Assembly: GCA_038496445.1 (NCBI GenBank)
Contig: JALMLS010000122.1
Span: 78,108-142,107 of the forward strand
Length of the DNA stretch: 64,000 nt
DNA from: Trichosphaerium sp. ATCC 40318
Lineage: Eukaryota; Discosea; Flabellinia; Trichosidae
Direction of reading: 5' to 3'
Below are positions 1 through 10,543 of this stretch, piece by piece; the stretch's first letter is position 1; every line of letters begins with the position of its first letter. Below the pieces are notes generated by a model. The model saw only the letters and a program-made list of their open reading frames with translations, was not told the DNA's origin and ran no database searches. Made by a program: the position numbers and the translations under genes.

Positions 1-2919
1 TCCCCACAGTTCAACATCAGTCTAAAAGGTAAATTCCAAAATACAACGTAAAACTCATGTAAGGAAGGTTTGTCACCAAAGGACAAGCGGAGGAGGGAAG
101 CAAAGAGCAAAAAAAGCCAGCGGGATGAACGCTTAATAAGCTCACGAAGTGAATCTAACCTATAGTACGCTTGTCAAGCCCGCCGTTGTGCGACTAGATA
201 CAATGAATCTTTACCAACTAATGTCATTTCAGCAAGCGGAGAGTGGTTAAGGCGCCGCAAATAAAGCATCAGCGATCTAAATCGGCAACATTTAACGGTT
301 CTTCGCGATTACGAGCTAAAGGTCGCACATCGTCAAAAGGAGAACCAAAATCAGCGCGTGGTGCGTAGGGTTTTGTTCTACTTGAGTTTTGCGCTGATCA
401 TCAAGCTGTTTTCTTTTTGGTGAATTACTAACATTTGTTTGTAAAGAGGAAAGTACTCGTGTCAAGCCGAAGAAAAAAGCTAAGATCGGTTCACCTTATA
501 ATGCACAACACAACCTTCATGTTCGTAAAGGAGAGAAAGGTCTAGAAGGATTACCACCTGTGTGGGTCACAATTTTAAAGGCAAGGTTTTAAACCTTTTT
601 TTATTTTTTTTTCTCATCGCCATGTACCTTTTTATGACTTTTTTTACTTTGGTGTTTTTTAATGAAAGTTGGATTAATTATTCAATAGGGTCTGGGTTAC
701 TCTGATGATCAAATATCTGAGAATTCAGAAGAAATTAGAGATGTCATTAATTTTCAGGATACAAGAAACTTACGTGCTTCTTCTTCGTCCACAGCGTCTC
801 TACCGGAGTCATCTCCTAAACAAAATAATATTCTATGTACGCAAATATTTATAACTTCCTTCTGGGTGGTAGTCAAAAGAAGGCAGCCAAATCAATTTAG
901 AAAATATAAGTTTGCATAAGGTGGAAAGAAAACGTTTCTAAATAACTATATAGGGAATCACATTGATAGTATGTGCTTGGATCCAAAAGATTTATATACA
1001 ATGGACACCGTCATAGGTATGTAGAAAAACTTGAAGTATTTACAATGATATGCACAAAGCTCTAAAGTCTCGTAATTTTCTACCATTTTCTCGGTATTGA
1101 ATTATAATTTTCCTGGATATTGTATTCTGCGCATTGCGAATACTCGGCATTAACGTGCAAAATATCATCAACTTGTAAGACAACGTACAAGAAATGTACA
1201 GTGAGGTTTTCGCCAAAGTAACTGGTTTTTGATTGTTTTTTTTTTGTGGTCAACTACTGTCATTGTTTCGTTCTAACAACTGTTTATGTAATAGGTGAGG
1301 GCTCTGAAGGTGTTATATATAGCGGTAAAGATCGTATATCAAACAAAGAAGTTGCTATTAAAAGCATGAATCTTAAAGAAAATGAGCTTGATCGTACAGC
1401 TCAAGAACTTCATATTATGAAGACGTGCAACCATGAAAATATTGTAGAATTTTATAGAGCATATTATTGGGATGGTAGGCTATATATTATACTTGAATAT
1501 ATGGATGGTGGTAGCCTTGCTCATTTACTTCAATATCATAAGAAATTTCCTTTTTTAGAGCGTCAAATACAGTTTGTATGCTTTAATGTTCTTAATGGAT
1601 TACGTTATTTACATAAACATCATCGTATGCATAGAGATATAAAGAGCGATAATGTTCTTTTAAATACTAAAGGTGCTGTGAAAATCGGAGATTTCGGTTT
1701 TTGTGCACAGTTAACTGAAGTTCAACAAAAAAGGAATACAGGAAGTGGAACACCTTACTGGGTACGGCAATATTGTTTTTTATAAAATCTTTATTTATTC
1801 TTTTCAATATCCCTGATTATTGATTTTAGATGGCACCAGAGAGTAAGTGTAGAACGACAACGACATTAGTTTTCTTTTTTTTTCAGGCTGTTTTTTTTTT
1901 TGACATTTTGATTTTTTTGTGGCTTCTGTTTGTCGTCTTGGTGGTAAAATAGAAATATTGATTACTCATATACATGTAGTTATACGTGGTAAGAAGTACG
2001 GAACCAAAATTGATATTTGGAGTCTTGGTAAGGCTAGCTTTTTTTTTTTGTTGTAAAGTTTCTAATCTTGTTTTTTTCAATAGGTATACTCTTGATGGAG
2101 ATGGCTGAGGGTTTACCTCCTTATTTTGACATGGCAGAGTTTGATGCTCTGTTGTATATTAGAAAACATGGCGCACCAGAACTAAAACAGCCATCACAAT
2201 GGTCAGATGCTTTCAAGGTACGAGAAACTTGTATTTACTAGTTTTATTTCAGTTTTCCAAGTTTACTACATTCTGGCATTCTATGCGCTTTGTGTTAGAT
2301 ATCATTCTTTCAGTTTCTTTGTATTTGTATTTAACACGTTTTTCTTGAAGGGGTTTTTAGCATTGTGTATAACAAAGAATCCTGCTTCACGTGGTACTAG
2401 TAGTGAACTATTACAACATCGTTGGATGACTGTGCAGGCTCTAGATGCCAATCAAAGGCGTATTGTACCTATAATAGATGCTATAAAAGCACATAAGGAG
2501 AATGAAGTCATAGCACTAAAAGCTAGAGCGGTACGCCATTTTTTTTGATTGAATCAAATTCTCAAAAAAAATTCTTGAAAAAAAAAGGTAACCAACAATT
2601 CTACTCTTGTGCTCTCTCTTGAAGTAACACAAACCAATTATTTTACAACAATAGAGTAATACCAAGCGTGTTGCTTTGTGCAAATTCTTTTAAGTAATGT
2701 AGCCAAACAGGGGTTTTTTGAAATCCTTTAAAAAAAAATTCAGAAATATAGTATCGCTAAGATGACTTTTAGGCTCAGCATCTTGTTGATATTGGTATAA
2801 ACATAGCTGCATCAAAAAAAGATAATAATTCCTCACCTAAATCACGTAGTGGTAACTCAAGAGGAAAGAAACGAGATCACCATCATCATAAAAAAGTAAC
2901 AATAGCAGATGAATCCTAA
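1..2919 (+). CDS. PAK-type (STE20 family) Ser/Thr kinase with CRIB domain; start unresolved
   Basis: The product is a p21-activated-kinase-like Ser/Thr kinase, expected to bind GTP-loaded Rac/Cdc42 through its CRIB and signal to the actin cytoskeleton. The basic N-terminal region lies in exons ending at 164, 233-360 and 447-580. The CRIB is in 447-580 (core IGSPYNAQHNLHV, then GLPPVW). The catalytic domain starts near 1295 with the glycine loop GEGSEG, then VAIK lysine, catalytic HRDIKSDN and DFG. The activation segment ends GTPYW|MAPE, followed by IDIWSLG in 1980-2027 and further exons 2084-2217, 2351-2530 and 2773-2919. HRDIKSDN and GTPYWMAPE are typical of PAK/STE20. The C-terminal tail is Ser- and His/Lys-rich. 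Oddities: MAPE is supplied by a 13-nt exon (1830-1842), and the CRIB exon seems to end at a GC-AG intron (581-688). No in-frame ATG is visible upstream, so the gene may begin before the window; exons between about 830 and 1016 are uncertain. Confidence 0.9.
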
Positions 2920-4317
2920 AGATGCACAAAAATTACTAGTATCCTTGTGAATAAAAACACTAGTGGAGAAGGTGGCATTGGCTTGTGTTTTGAAGCTTTC
3001 TTTTAACTTAAGAGCAATGAATCCTATTCAACCAAATTTTCACTGTTCCAATATGAGCACGCGAAAAACGGACCAGTTTTCTCTTGCTTGGTCAGACAAA
3101 CAATAAGAAAACTCGCTATTTTTAGCTAGGTCAACTGTATACTAAATTTGTAATAAAGTTTGACCTTCACGTGAATGCAGAAACTATTATGTGTACGCAA
3201 CAAGCTCCTAGATTTTTTTTTTACACTTGGTGTACCGAGGACGAACATATACGTTCACACTTCCTTTGACTTTTTATTGTTCGTGGTGTCGCAATATGCA
3301 ACGACCAGAAGCGGATAGCACTGCAAAGTCTACAAAACCAGGTTTTAGCGCGCTATGGGCTCGTTTAAACCACGCAGCCCCACATACAACTTTTGGTACA
3401 ATAAACTATCTTCGTCTTTCTGTACGCACCCTGTGCACCTTCTAAGGTGAATGTAATATACTTACATGTTGTTTAGCGTAATATTACTACTGTAAGTGTA
3501 GTAATTGCCTTGGGAGCCTTTTCCATCACGTTTTCCTCCTATTTAAACTATTTCAAAACCAACCAGTGTACAAACTTCTCCCAAGTGTTCACTGTACGTT
3601 GTTATCTACAAGTTTAGCTTATACACACGGACAACTGACGTTTAAGACTGAATAACGGTTTTGTTATTTAACGTTAAGCTCTTGATTAACACGCTAAATT
3701 ACATAGCGCTAGTTTCGAGTCAGTTCCAGTCAGAAGGCTTTGCCATGAAGCAATGCAATATTAATTTAACGCTCTGGGCTACTTGATAAACACTACACCG
3801 ATCAGTAGCAAGCACTTGACATTCCTGACTACCAAGCATATGAAGTACTCCATAATAATCTCATAATGTTACCTGTCAGTGTTCACAACCTATCTCGAAA
3901 GATTAGGTATTTTATACTCTTACCACGTAAAAGTGTGCACGTGTTTATGTTTGAGAATGGCTTGATTTTCGTGGTAGTTACTGAGCATGAAAGATATTAA
4001 TGACAAAAATAGAGATGAATATTAATGTATTTATGGATGGTTGTGAAGACTGACAGGTAACCCTTTGAGATTATGGCTTACTTTATATGCTTGGTAAGCA
4101 GAAATATGTCAATTGCTTGCTACCGATCGCGAGTGGTCTTTTATCAAGTCGAGCATTAAATTCATTTGCGTTACTTCATGTCAAAGCCTTCTGAATCTGG
4201 AACTGAATCGAAACTAGCGCTATGTAATTTAGCGTTATTTCGCCTCAAAAGCCCAACTATTCTCCGTCAATTCCTCGATGTCATCTAACAATTCTAACAT
4301 ACCTTCTTTTTATATAG
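2920..4317. other. Intergenic stretch without a supported gene; contains a foldback
   Basis: No convincing coding frame is seen between the kinase stop and the first exon of the membrane protein. The short open frames lack coding character or splice context. The right half is occupied by the imperfect inverted repeat listed separately. The end (about 4279-4317) has a branch-point-like ctaac, a pyrimidine tract and AG, so it is probably the 3' end of an intron of the downstream gene. Confidence 0.5.
3690..4236. repeat. Long imperfect inverted repeat (foldback, MITE-like)
   Basis: The left arm (3690-3890) and the reverse complement of the right arm (4039-4236) match over about 200 bp, at roughly 85% by eye with small indels. 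Matching blocks include cgctaaattacatagcgcta, cagaaggcttt, ggttacctgtcag and ttcacaacc. The spacer of about 148 bp (3891-4038) is AT-rich and carries no clear frame. The geometry suits a foldback or MITE-like non-autonomous element, or a hairpin transcript. No transposase and no clear target-site duplication were seen. Confidence 0.8.
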
Positions 4318-6576
4318 AGTGTGTCTTGGTTTGCACCATTTTATTTAGAGCGAATAATTCAAAATTTTTGTGTCGGTTTTTATTATGGTAGTCTAATATT
4401 ACTATTTGTGCAATTATTTAGAGACAGGTATGTTTTTATTTGGCAAGTAGCCATTCTCTCATATCTTTCTAGACAACAACCATTGTTTAATATTAGTAAG
4501 TATACATATGAAAAACATATCACAGTATTTCTTGAAACAGCATAAAGGTAAAGTTGCTGAACAACTTGCAAAGAGTTATTCAAAATATGGAAAAGTTTAT
4601 GGTGTCTGTACCTTTATATGACAATAAGAAAAATTGTTTGATACCAACAACAGGCAGAAAGTGTTGTAATGAAGCTTATATAACGTTTGAATCAACAGAA
4701 GGAGTGAGTGCTGTTTATCAAAAACAGTATTACAAAAAGTGTTGTAAACACCAAGAAAGGTATGTCCAATCCTTTAAAAGAATCTTTCTTAACTTGCACG
4801 ACTATTACTGACTCCTTATTGATAGAAGAGTAAGGGCTGAAGTACCACAGGTACCAGAAGCAATCGATATGGACAAATGGTCTGTCCAGACTTCATTCTA
4901 TCGAAGGGGTTTTAGTATGAACTTTGGGGTTTTTTTTTTACTTGTTTTGTTTGTTGAACTTGGAATTAACACTGGATAATAGTGGTAGTAGTGATGGCTG
5001 TAATACTTGGCCTTATCTTAGGAAGTTCTGCTGTTATTTGTTTGAGATACACTGTGAGCCTTATCACTGACAATTCAGCCAGTGTTTTGTTAGTTTAATG
5101 AGCGTTTTCCTTGTTTCTATTATTGAAAGCATTCTACGTGATTTATCAACCTGTATGTTGGTCACATGACTCACTTACCTTAAAACAACCGCAATTCTCA
5201 TTCATGAATGATATCTAAATTGTTTTCTAGATATCACAGACAAGTTAATTTGTCACTCTAACCGTTCTTTCAAGGTACTGTTGTGTTTTTTTTGTGGTGT
5301 CAAACTTTTTGCTATTTCAGCATATTGACACCAAGGATAACATATTTCAAGAGTTTCTGTGATATTAATGGTATAATTGTAGCAAATCAATATAGTTTCT
5401 AATTACCAGATAATACGAACAATTCTAGTAATTGTTGTAATCACGTATTGCTTTTCATCAGTAGTACAAATGCAAAACGACTTTAGAGATAGGGAGCTAT
5501 TTTTGGTTGAAAGTACAGAACAAGAATTTTCACGTATTACTGGACTAGCTTATACCGATGCCACTCAATTCTTGGTAAAACTTAACACCTTGAACTATTT
5601 ATAGCGTTTTTGCGACTTGCTCAACTTTTTTCTTAATTTATTCTTATTTCTTTTAGATTTTATTCTCAGCAATGTCAATATTTATTGAGAATTTTGCTGA
5701 GCTTGTGAGACCCAAAAAACATTTAATGGAATACTTTGGTTTATGGTACGTCTTCTAACACCTGATAAAGATCACAAAAGTGCCTTTAAGTCTGATTTTG
5801 TTGTTAAGTGTCAAAGATGAACCAGAGTTTCCTCTTGGAAGCAGATATGGTAGCCTAGCTGCTGATAGCATACCAATGGTGTTAGCAGTTAAAATAAGCT
5901 TTGCAATATTTATATTTACAGGGATAAGTTGTGCCTGTCGGTACCTTAGAGACAAATACCTTGGTACACCTTTGTTTGCAAGTTTTTTTTGCAACTTGCT
6001 TTTTTTTGGGACTCTGTGAAAACAAACAGCTTTGTAATTAAAGTCAATACTAATTGGTAACTTTTAAGTGCCAAACAGATACAAAACAAGGAGTAAAATG
6101 CCATTTAAACTTGATTTTGTTTCACACACGGCAGTTTTGTTAATGAAGTCAAGATAAAGAAAAGTTTATCCTCAATAAGCTAGCTTAACTAACATTGTTT
6201 TAATAGGCTCGATTCAAAGCCAGAAATGCCTGACATGGTGTTAACGATTTTGCCCTTTATTACAGTAATAGCAGCGCTCATTTGTGAGAAAAATAAGCAG
6301 TCAATGAGAAAAAATCAACCTTCATTGGGATCTATTTTTATTGGTTTCTATCCTTCTAGCAGAACATATCTTGGACCCAACATAACTTTTGAAAAAGCAA
6401 TTGGTATGCCCGAATGTGGAACAAATGTTTGTACGTTTAAACAAAACACAAAGACTTTAGTCCCTTTTTACAGCTATTAACTCCCATTTTCAGACTGTGA
6501 GTATTACATATCCTTATCACATGGACTGCACTTAACTGAAATCTACAAGTCGGAAGCAACAAATGCAAGCAAGTAA
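4318..6576 (+). CDS. Multi-pass membrane protein, family not recognised
   Basis: A series of exons encodes hydrophobic segments: GFYYGSLILLFVQLF near 4380; VVVVMAVILGLILGSSAVI near 4985; IRTILVIVVITYCFSSVV near 5415; an exon from 5658 with ILFSAMSIFIENFAELV; VLAVKISFAIFIFTGISC near 5880; and VLTILPFITVIAALIC near 6240. The last exon starts after ttttcag near 6494 and ends at TAA 6574-6576. Loops are polar and Cys-containing. The number and order of segments suggest at least five transmembrane helices. The 5' end is unclear because the first visible exon follows an apparent 3' splice site at 4317. The stretch 4500-4900 can be read in two frames, one of them containing a weakly OSCA/CSC1-like YITFES... 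piece, so its splicing is unsettled. It could be two adjacent genes. No function is assigned. Confidence 0.55.
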
Positions 6577-6745
6577 ATAGCTCTGTTCTCTAAATTGAAA
6601 TAGGCTACATGTCCTTTTGTACCACGAAAAATACATATCTGAGGCATAGTCACTTTTAGCTGACCCAACGTTTTGTTGTTTACAATGAAGGAGTAGGTCA
6701 AAAGCAATCATTCATGTTTATTTACACAAAAAAAAAATCTCTATT

Positions 6746-8716
6746 CTATGAAGTGTCCATTTTATCCTCACCGTCCTCTGTCTTCCCTTCTTTTTCCTTC
6801 TTTACATATGCAATAACTGCCTTCAAGAAAGCTGCGGTACCGACACTTGATCCAAGGTCAATATTAGTAGTATCAATACCAAAGGAGCGTAAGATGGAAG
6901 GTCCTTCCTGAGATAAAAGAGTGAGTACAACACACGAACAAAATCAAAAAACTTTTCACAGCAAAAAAAAAAAAAGGTACTCTTTGTAGACAAAGTCGTG
7001 AAGTCACGTGACATCAAGTCTTCAACAAGTAAAGTAAAAAATAAAACTGTTTCTATGATGCTAAAGCAATCATTCATACCGATAAAGTAAGGAAAGCAAG
7101 CGACTAATAAACAAAAAAGCAAACAGAAAAAGAAAAACAAAGATGAGTCGATATCGACTCTCTTTACAAAAAGATCTTATTCAAACGTACTTGCTGGCAA
7201 GCAGCTGATAACATATCAGCAGCTTGACGGAACTGAGGCGTTCTCAGAGTAGCTTCAAGAACACCAGGAGTCTCACGATCTTGTTCAGGTAATAGTGCCT
7301 TAAGGTTAGCTTGGATCTCTGGATCATTTAATGCTCCGGATTTAATAATAGCCTCAGCATCGAAAACATTACCCAACGAAGGTCCTGTAAAAGAAATCTC
7401 ATCAGAAAACAGAAAAAAAAAAAAAATAGGACATTCGTCATTCCTTGCTTCACTCACCTTGTTGGCCCTGTACTTGTGGTCCAAGGGTTTTAAGGATATT
7501 TTCCAAGTCCATAGCTTGAATCTAATAGGTATTGGGTAAGAACAGAAGCTCAAGAGCAACAGTAACTACAAAAAGAGGCAAAAAAAAAACGATTTCCTAA
7601 AAAGAACGTACTGGCTCTGGCTGCGCTTGTTCTGGGGTTGCAGCTGCTTCTTCTGTTTCTGCTGCTGCCGCTGCAGCAGGAGAGCTAGTAGTATCACTTG
7701 GTGCATCTCCTCCTTCTGCTGCTGCTCCGCCGATACCTGCTCGTCTCAGAAAACGCTGACGTTGTGTTTGAGTAAACATACCTACGAAGAAACGAGTTAA
7801 TACAACAGGTAAACGCGAACGAAGCGCTTATGACTTTCTACAAAAATACTGAGCGCAAGGCGCTCCCTTTTGCTCAAAAGCGATTATAAACGAACACCAA
7901 AGTACTAGTAAAGCACTAGAAGGGTTTTTAGTGGTTTTAACGTACCGAAGTTTCCAGCAAACATTTGCAAGAGTGCGTTCTGGTCAAGACCTTCTAAACC
8001 AGCTGCTGGAGATGGTTCTGGTTGAGGTGGCTCATTCATGTACTTGTTAATCTTAGTGCAGTACTCTTCGTCCTTATCTTCTTTGGCTTCCTTTTTAGAG
8101 CGTGTTAGTAGCGTTTAGGAGGCATGTAAAGCGCTATTGGAAGCAGCTGTTACTGTTTGGTTTTTTTTAACTGACAACGTCTACATAAACGCAAGAGAAG
8201 CTTTTGATGCTGTAGAATCGAACAGTAGCGAAAGATATGCGTTCTAAAAGGGTGACGTACTTGTAACCAGAAAAAGAGCTTCTTGTCGCTGCTCTTGAAC
8301 TCTAGGAGGTACACGCGACCAGTTTTACATTCTTTTACACGACGAAAGTGAGCGTCGTCTGGAAATATAATCAGATCCTGATTAGGTTAGCCTATTGATT
8401 ACAAAGGAGATAGGATATGGTATAGCGTACTGTTTGGGCGACACCTGTCGCTCTCTCTTTCCAAATGAAATGAATAAGATTATCTGCGGACTAGATAGCG
8501 TCAGCGCAACAAAATAATCAGTTTAATACCAATTTTAATTGAACAAGCCCTTTTCTTTTGTCTGGGCGAACCCAACGTGTTTTGGCATCTTTATGCATTA
8601 ACCCCGCTTTAAATTCAACAAGGACAGACTTATCCTAACAAATATCGATTAATAACGGTCGTATTGCTTTAACTTACGCCTTGTTGAGCCTGGGGAGCAA
8701 AGAGGTTCATAGACAT
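6746..8716 (-). CDS. ADRM1: Proteasomal ubiquitin receptor ADRM1/RPN13
   Basis: The product is a 19S proteasome subunit that binds ubiquitin through an N-terminal Pru domain and recruits the deubiquitinase UCH37 through a C-terminal DEUBAD domain. The start [13 protein letters not shown] (8716) leads into the Pru exons with [35 protein letters not shown] and [16 protein letters not shown], the classic core of this family. After EYC..IN.YMNEPP comes an Ala/Glu-rich linker (about 7600-7780). The DEUBAD-like C-terminus follows, with [11 protein letters not shown] and [17 protein letters not shown] (about 7180-7400). The gene ends in an acidic Lys/Asp tail, stop at 6746-6748. It has roughly nine exons, with introns starting GTACGT on the minus strand. 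It is divergent from the 8832 gene across 115 bp, which probably holds both promoters. Confidence 0.95.
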
Positions 8717-8831
8717 CTTTGTTGTTTTTGTTTACGAAAATTTAGTCGAGCCTTGAGTATTTTACTCTGTTTGACTTTGGTCGGCAACTTCACAGTGTAA
8801 CCGTTTGTGATTAAAAGCAATATAACAGGCA
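8717..8831. promoter_or_regulatory. Shared intergenic region of two divergent genes
   Basis: Only 115 bp separate the ADRM1 start (8716, minus) from the start at 8832 (plus), so promoters and 5' UTRs of both must fit here. The stretch is AT-rich; I see no definite TATA element. Confidence 0.5.
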
Positions 8832-9474
8832 ATGCAAGCTTTGTATATTCTCGCGCTAGTTATTTTATGCAATTGTCTCGCTGTAGAGAGTGTATTTCCA
8901 AAACTATACTGTCAAACAAACGACTGTGTTCGTATTGGCGTTGTAGGGTACTCCGGAAAGCGATTTAACGAAACAAAAGCGATTTCGTATCTAGAGCAAG
9001 GATTTACAAGAGTAACAGTGCGTCAAGTAACTCCATCATACTACTAATGCGTCACTCGAAGAATACTATGCCTTCAAAAGAGTACATCATTGTCAGTGGG
9101 TACACAAATATAGGAGTACCAAAGTTAGCGTACCAAATTGCTCTTGAAAAGGCTTGGTCTACAGTAGGTGTTGCTTGTCCAAAAGCAACGAAGTATGACA
9201 CATTCCCTTGTAATACTACTGTTATTACAGGACATGATTGGGGAGATGAGAGTCTGGTACGAACCTCCGTTGTGGACAGAGTGTTGTCCTATTTTTATGA
9301 CAGGATTTTTTTTTCTACTTTTGTTGATTGTCTTTGTAGATGTTCTTGTCAACTATAGATATACTCGTTCGTGTAGGTGGCGGTTCTCAAACAGTTAAAG
9401 AAACATCTATTGCTGAAGCTAACGGTATACCCACTATACAATATGATCTTGGTACCTTACCACCAATGTTCTAA
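8832..9474 (+). CDS. Secreted SLOG/LOG-like Rossmann-fold protein
   Basis: Three exons (8832-9017, 9062-9256, 9340-9474) give a protein of about 170 residues with a cleavable-looking signal peptide (MQALYILALVILCNCLAVES). The mature part starts VRIGVVGYSG. It continues with IIVSGYTNIGVPKLAYQIA, TVGVACPKA, GHDWGDES and ILVRVGGGSQTVKE...GIPTIQYDL. This pattern (G-x-SG, SG.T..GVP..AY, D.LVRVGGG.Q..E) resembles bacterial Rossmann-like proteins related to the LOG/DprA (SLOG) superfamily, which bind nucleotides or nucleotide-derived ligands. Family assignment is by memory of motifs and remains tentative. Having such a domain behind a signal peptide is odd. The first intron is only 44 nt. Catalytic activity cannot be inferred. 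Confidence 0.75.
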
Positions 9475-9787
9475 TTTAGCAACTTGCACATTTTACAAAG
9501 GCAAGCAGCTACACGCTGTTTTAGGCCTTAGAACGTCTGAAATAAACTATGAATGAAATTATGCGTTGTGTATAAATATTGGTAGCGTGATGTTGGTGGG
9601 TTAGAGTGGAGTAAAAGCTTACGGCTTAAAGAGCTATAGTTCCCAAAAACGCAAGTATTGCGTCTCATCCTAATGTTTGTCCTGAGCCAAGATGAGATAA
9701 CTCTGACAAGTGAAATGGAAATATGATATTTTAATGACTGTATAGGATGCGCTAGCTCACTTTACATTACAATTTATCATGCCACGT
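9475..9787. other. Intergenic, convergent 3' ends
   Basis: This stretch lies between the stop of the secreted Rossmann protein (plus) and the stop of the F-box/YwqK gene (minus). I see no gene. It presumably holds both 3' UTRs and polyadenylation signals. Confidence 0.4.
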
Positions 9788-10543
9788 TCAAGGCTTTCTG
9801 TAGATCATATGGCCAGGACGATGTTCACAGTACAGCACTTCAATATTATCGGCAACATACTTGCAGTGACCTTTTAATTTACCACTTTCAAACCAACTTT
9901 TGTATTCTCCGTGCCTCTTACCATTAGAGAAATAAAGTTGATATTTCAATTGACCACTATTATACCACCCTTTGTATTCACCTTCTTTTTTACCATTCAC
10001 ACAAAAGTAATGCTCTTGTAGATAACCAGTTATTCTCCAAGTCTTGCATTCACCTTCTCGTTTGCCATCAACGTAATACCAAGCCTCCTCTAACTGTCCG
10101 TTGCTATACCACCCTTTGTACTCGCCATGTATCACTCCCTTAGAGTACACATGATGCTCGCATATTTGACCATTCTTATACCAGTACTTGTAATCTCCGT
10201 CGTACATGCCGTCTACAAAATTACACTGACTGCTTATTTGCCCGTCTTCATAATATTGTTTGTGTTCTCCATGGTTTACACCATTTCTCCAATTACTTTG
10301 ACGAAGAACTATGTTATTCGCCAAAGCAGTCTGTTTCCACAAACCGTGTTTGTTCATCTTGTCGTCAAACCTTGAAGTCGTCGCTGTGTATTTGGACAGA
10401 AGAGGCCATAATCTATACACTTCTACATCCAGATCAGCGATATCTAGATGTAATTCAACAGGAAGGTCAAAAAGGTGGCGACAATCTAGTTTTGCAATTG
10501 CTTTCGGTTCTAAGGGTAATTTACGTCTCACGTTGCTTGCCAT
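9788..10543 (-). CDS. Intronless F-box-like protein with YwqK (MORN-type) repeats
   Basis: A single uninterrupted exon encodes about 251 residues from MASN (ATG at 10543) to TGA (9788-9790). Residues about 20-60 contain an F-box-like segment (HLFDLPVELHLDIADL). About six tandem 24-residue repeats follow, of the form GEYKGWY.NGQL....Y.NGK..., for example near 9870-9960 and 10060-10140. These match the 'antitoxin component YwqK'/MORN-like repeat, which despite the name is a beta-hairpin repeat and no evidence of toxin activity. F-box plus YwqK repeats suggest a substrate adaptor of an SCF ubiquitin ligase. This architecture is, to my knowledge, common in giant viruses infecting amoebae. Lack of introns contrasts sharply with the flanking genes. 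Confidence 0.85.
   Translation of the reverse strand: MASNVRRKLPLEPKAIAKLDCRHLFDLPVELHLDIADLDVEVYRLWPLLSKYTATTSRFDDKMNKHGLWKQTALANNIVLRQSNWRNGVNHGEHKQYYEDGQISSQCNFVDGMYDGDYKYWYKNGQICEHHVYSKGVIHGEYKGWYSNGQLEEAWYYVDGKREGECKTWRITGYLQEHYFCVNGKKEGEYKGWYNSGQLKYQLYFSNGKRHGEYKSWFESGKLKGHCKYVADNIEVLYCEHRPGHMIYRKP

Noticed and set aside
245-330. A tRNA-like A box (gagtggttaaggcg) near 240-255
   Set aside because: No matching B box, acceptor stem or anticodon arm follows; the segment reads as a coding exon of the PAK-type gene.
4500-4620. A P450-like or OSCA-like stretch (KVAEQLAKSYSKYGKVYG)
   Set aside because: The frame stops quickly, and neither the P450 heme-cysteine motif nor the OSCA transmembrane set follows.
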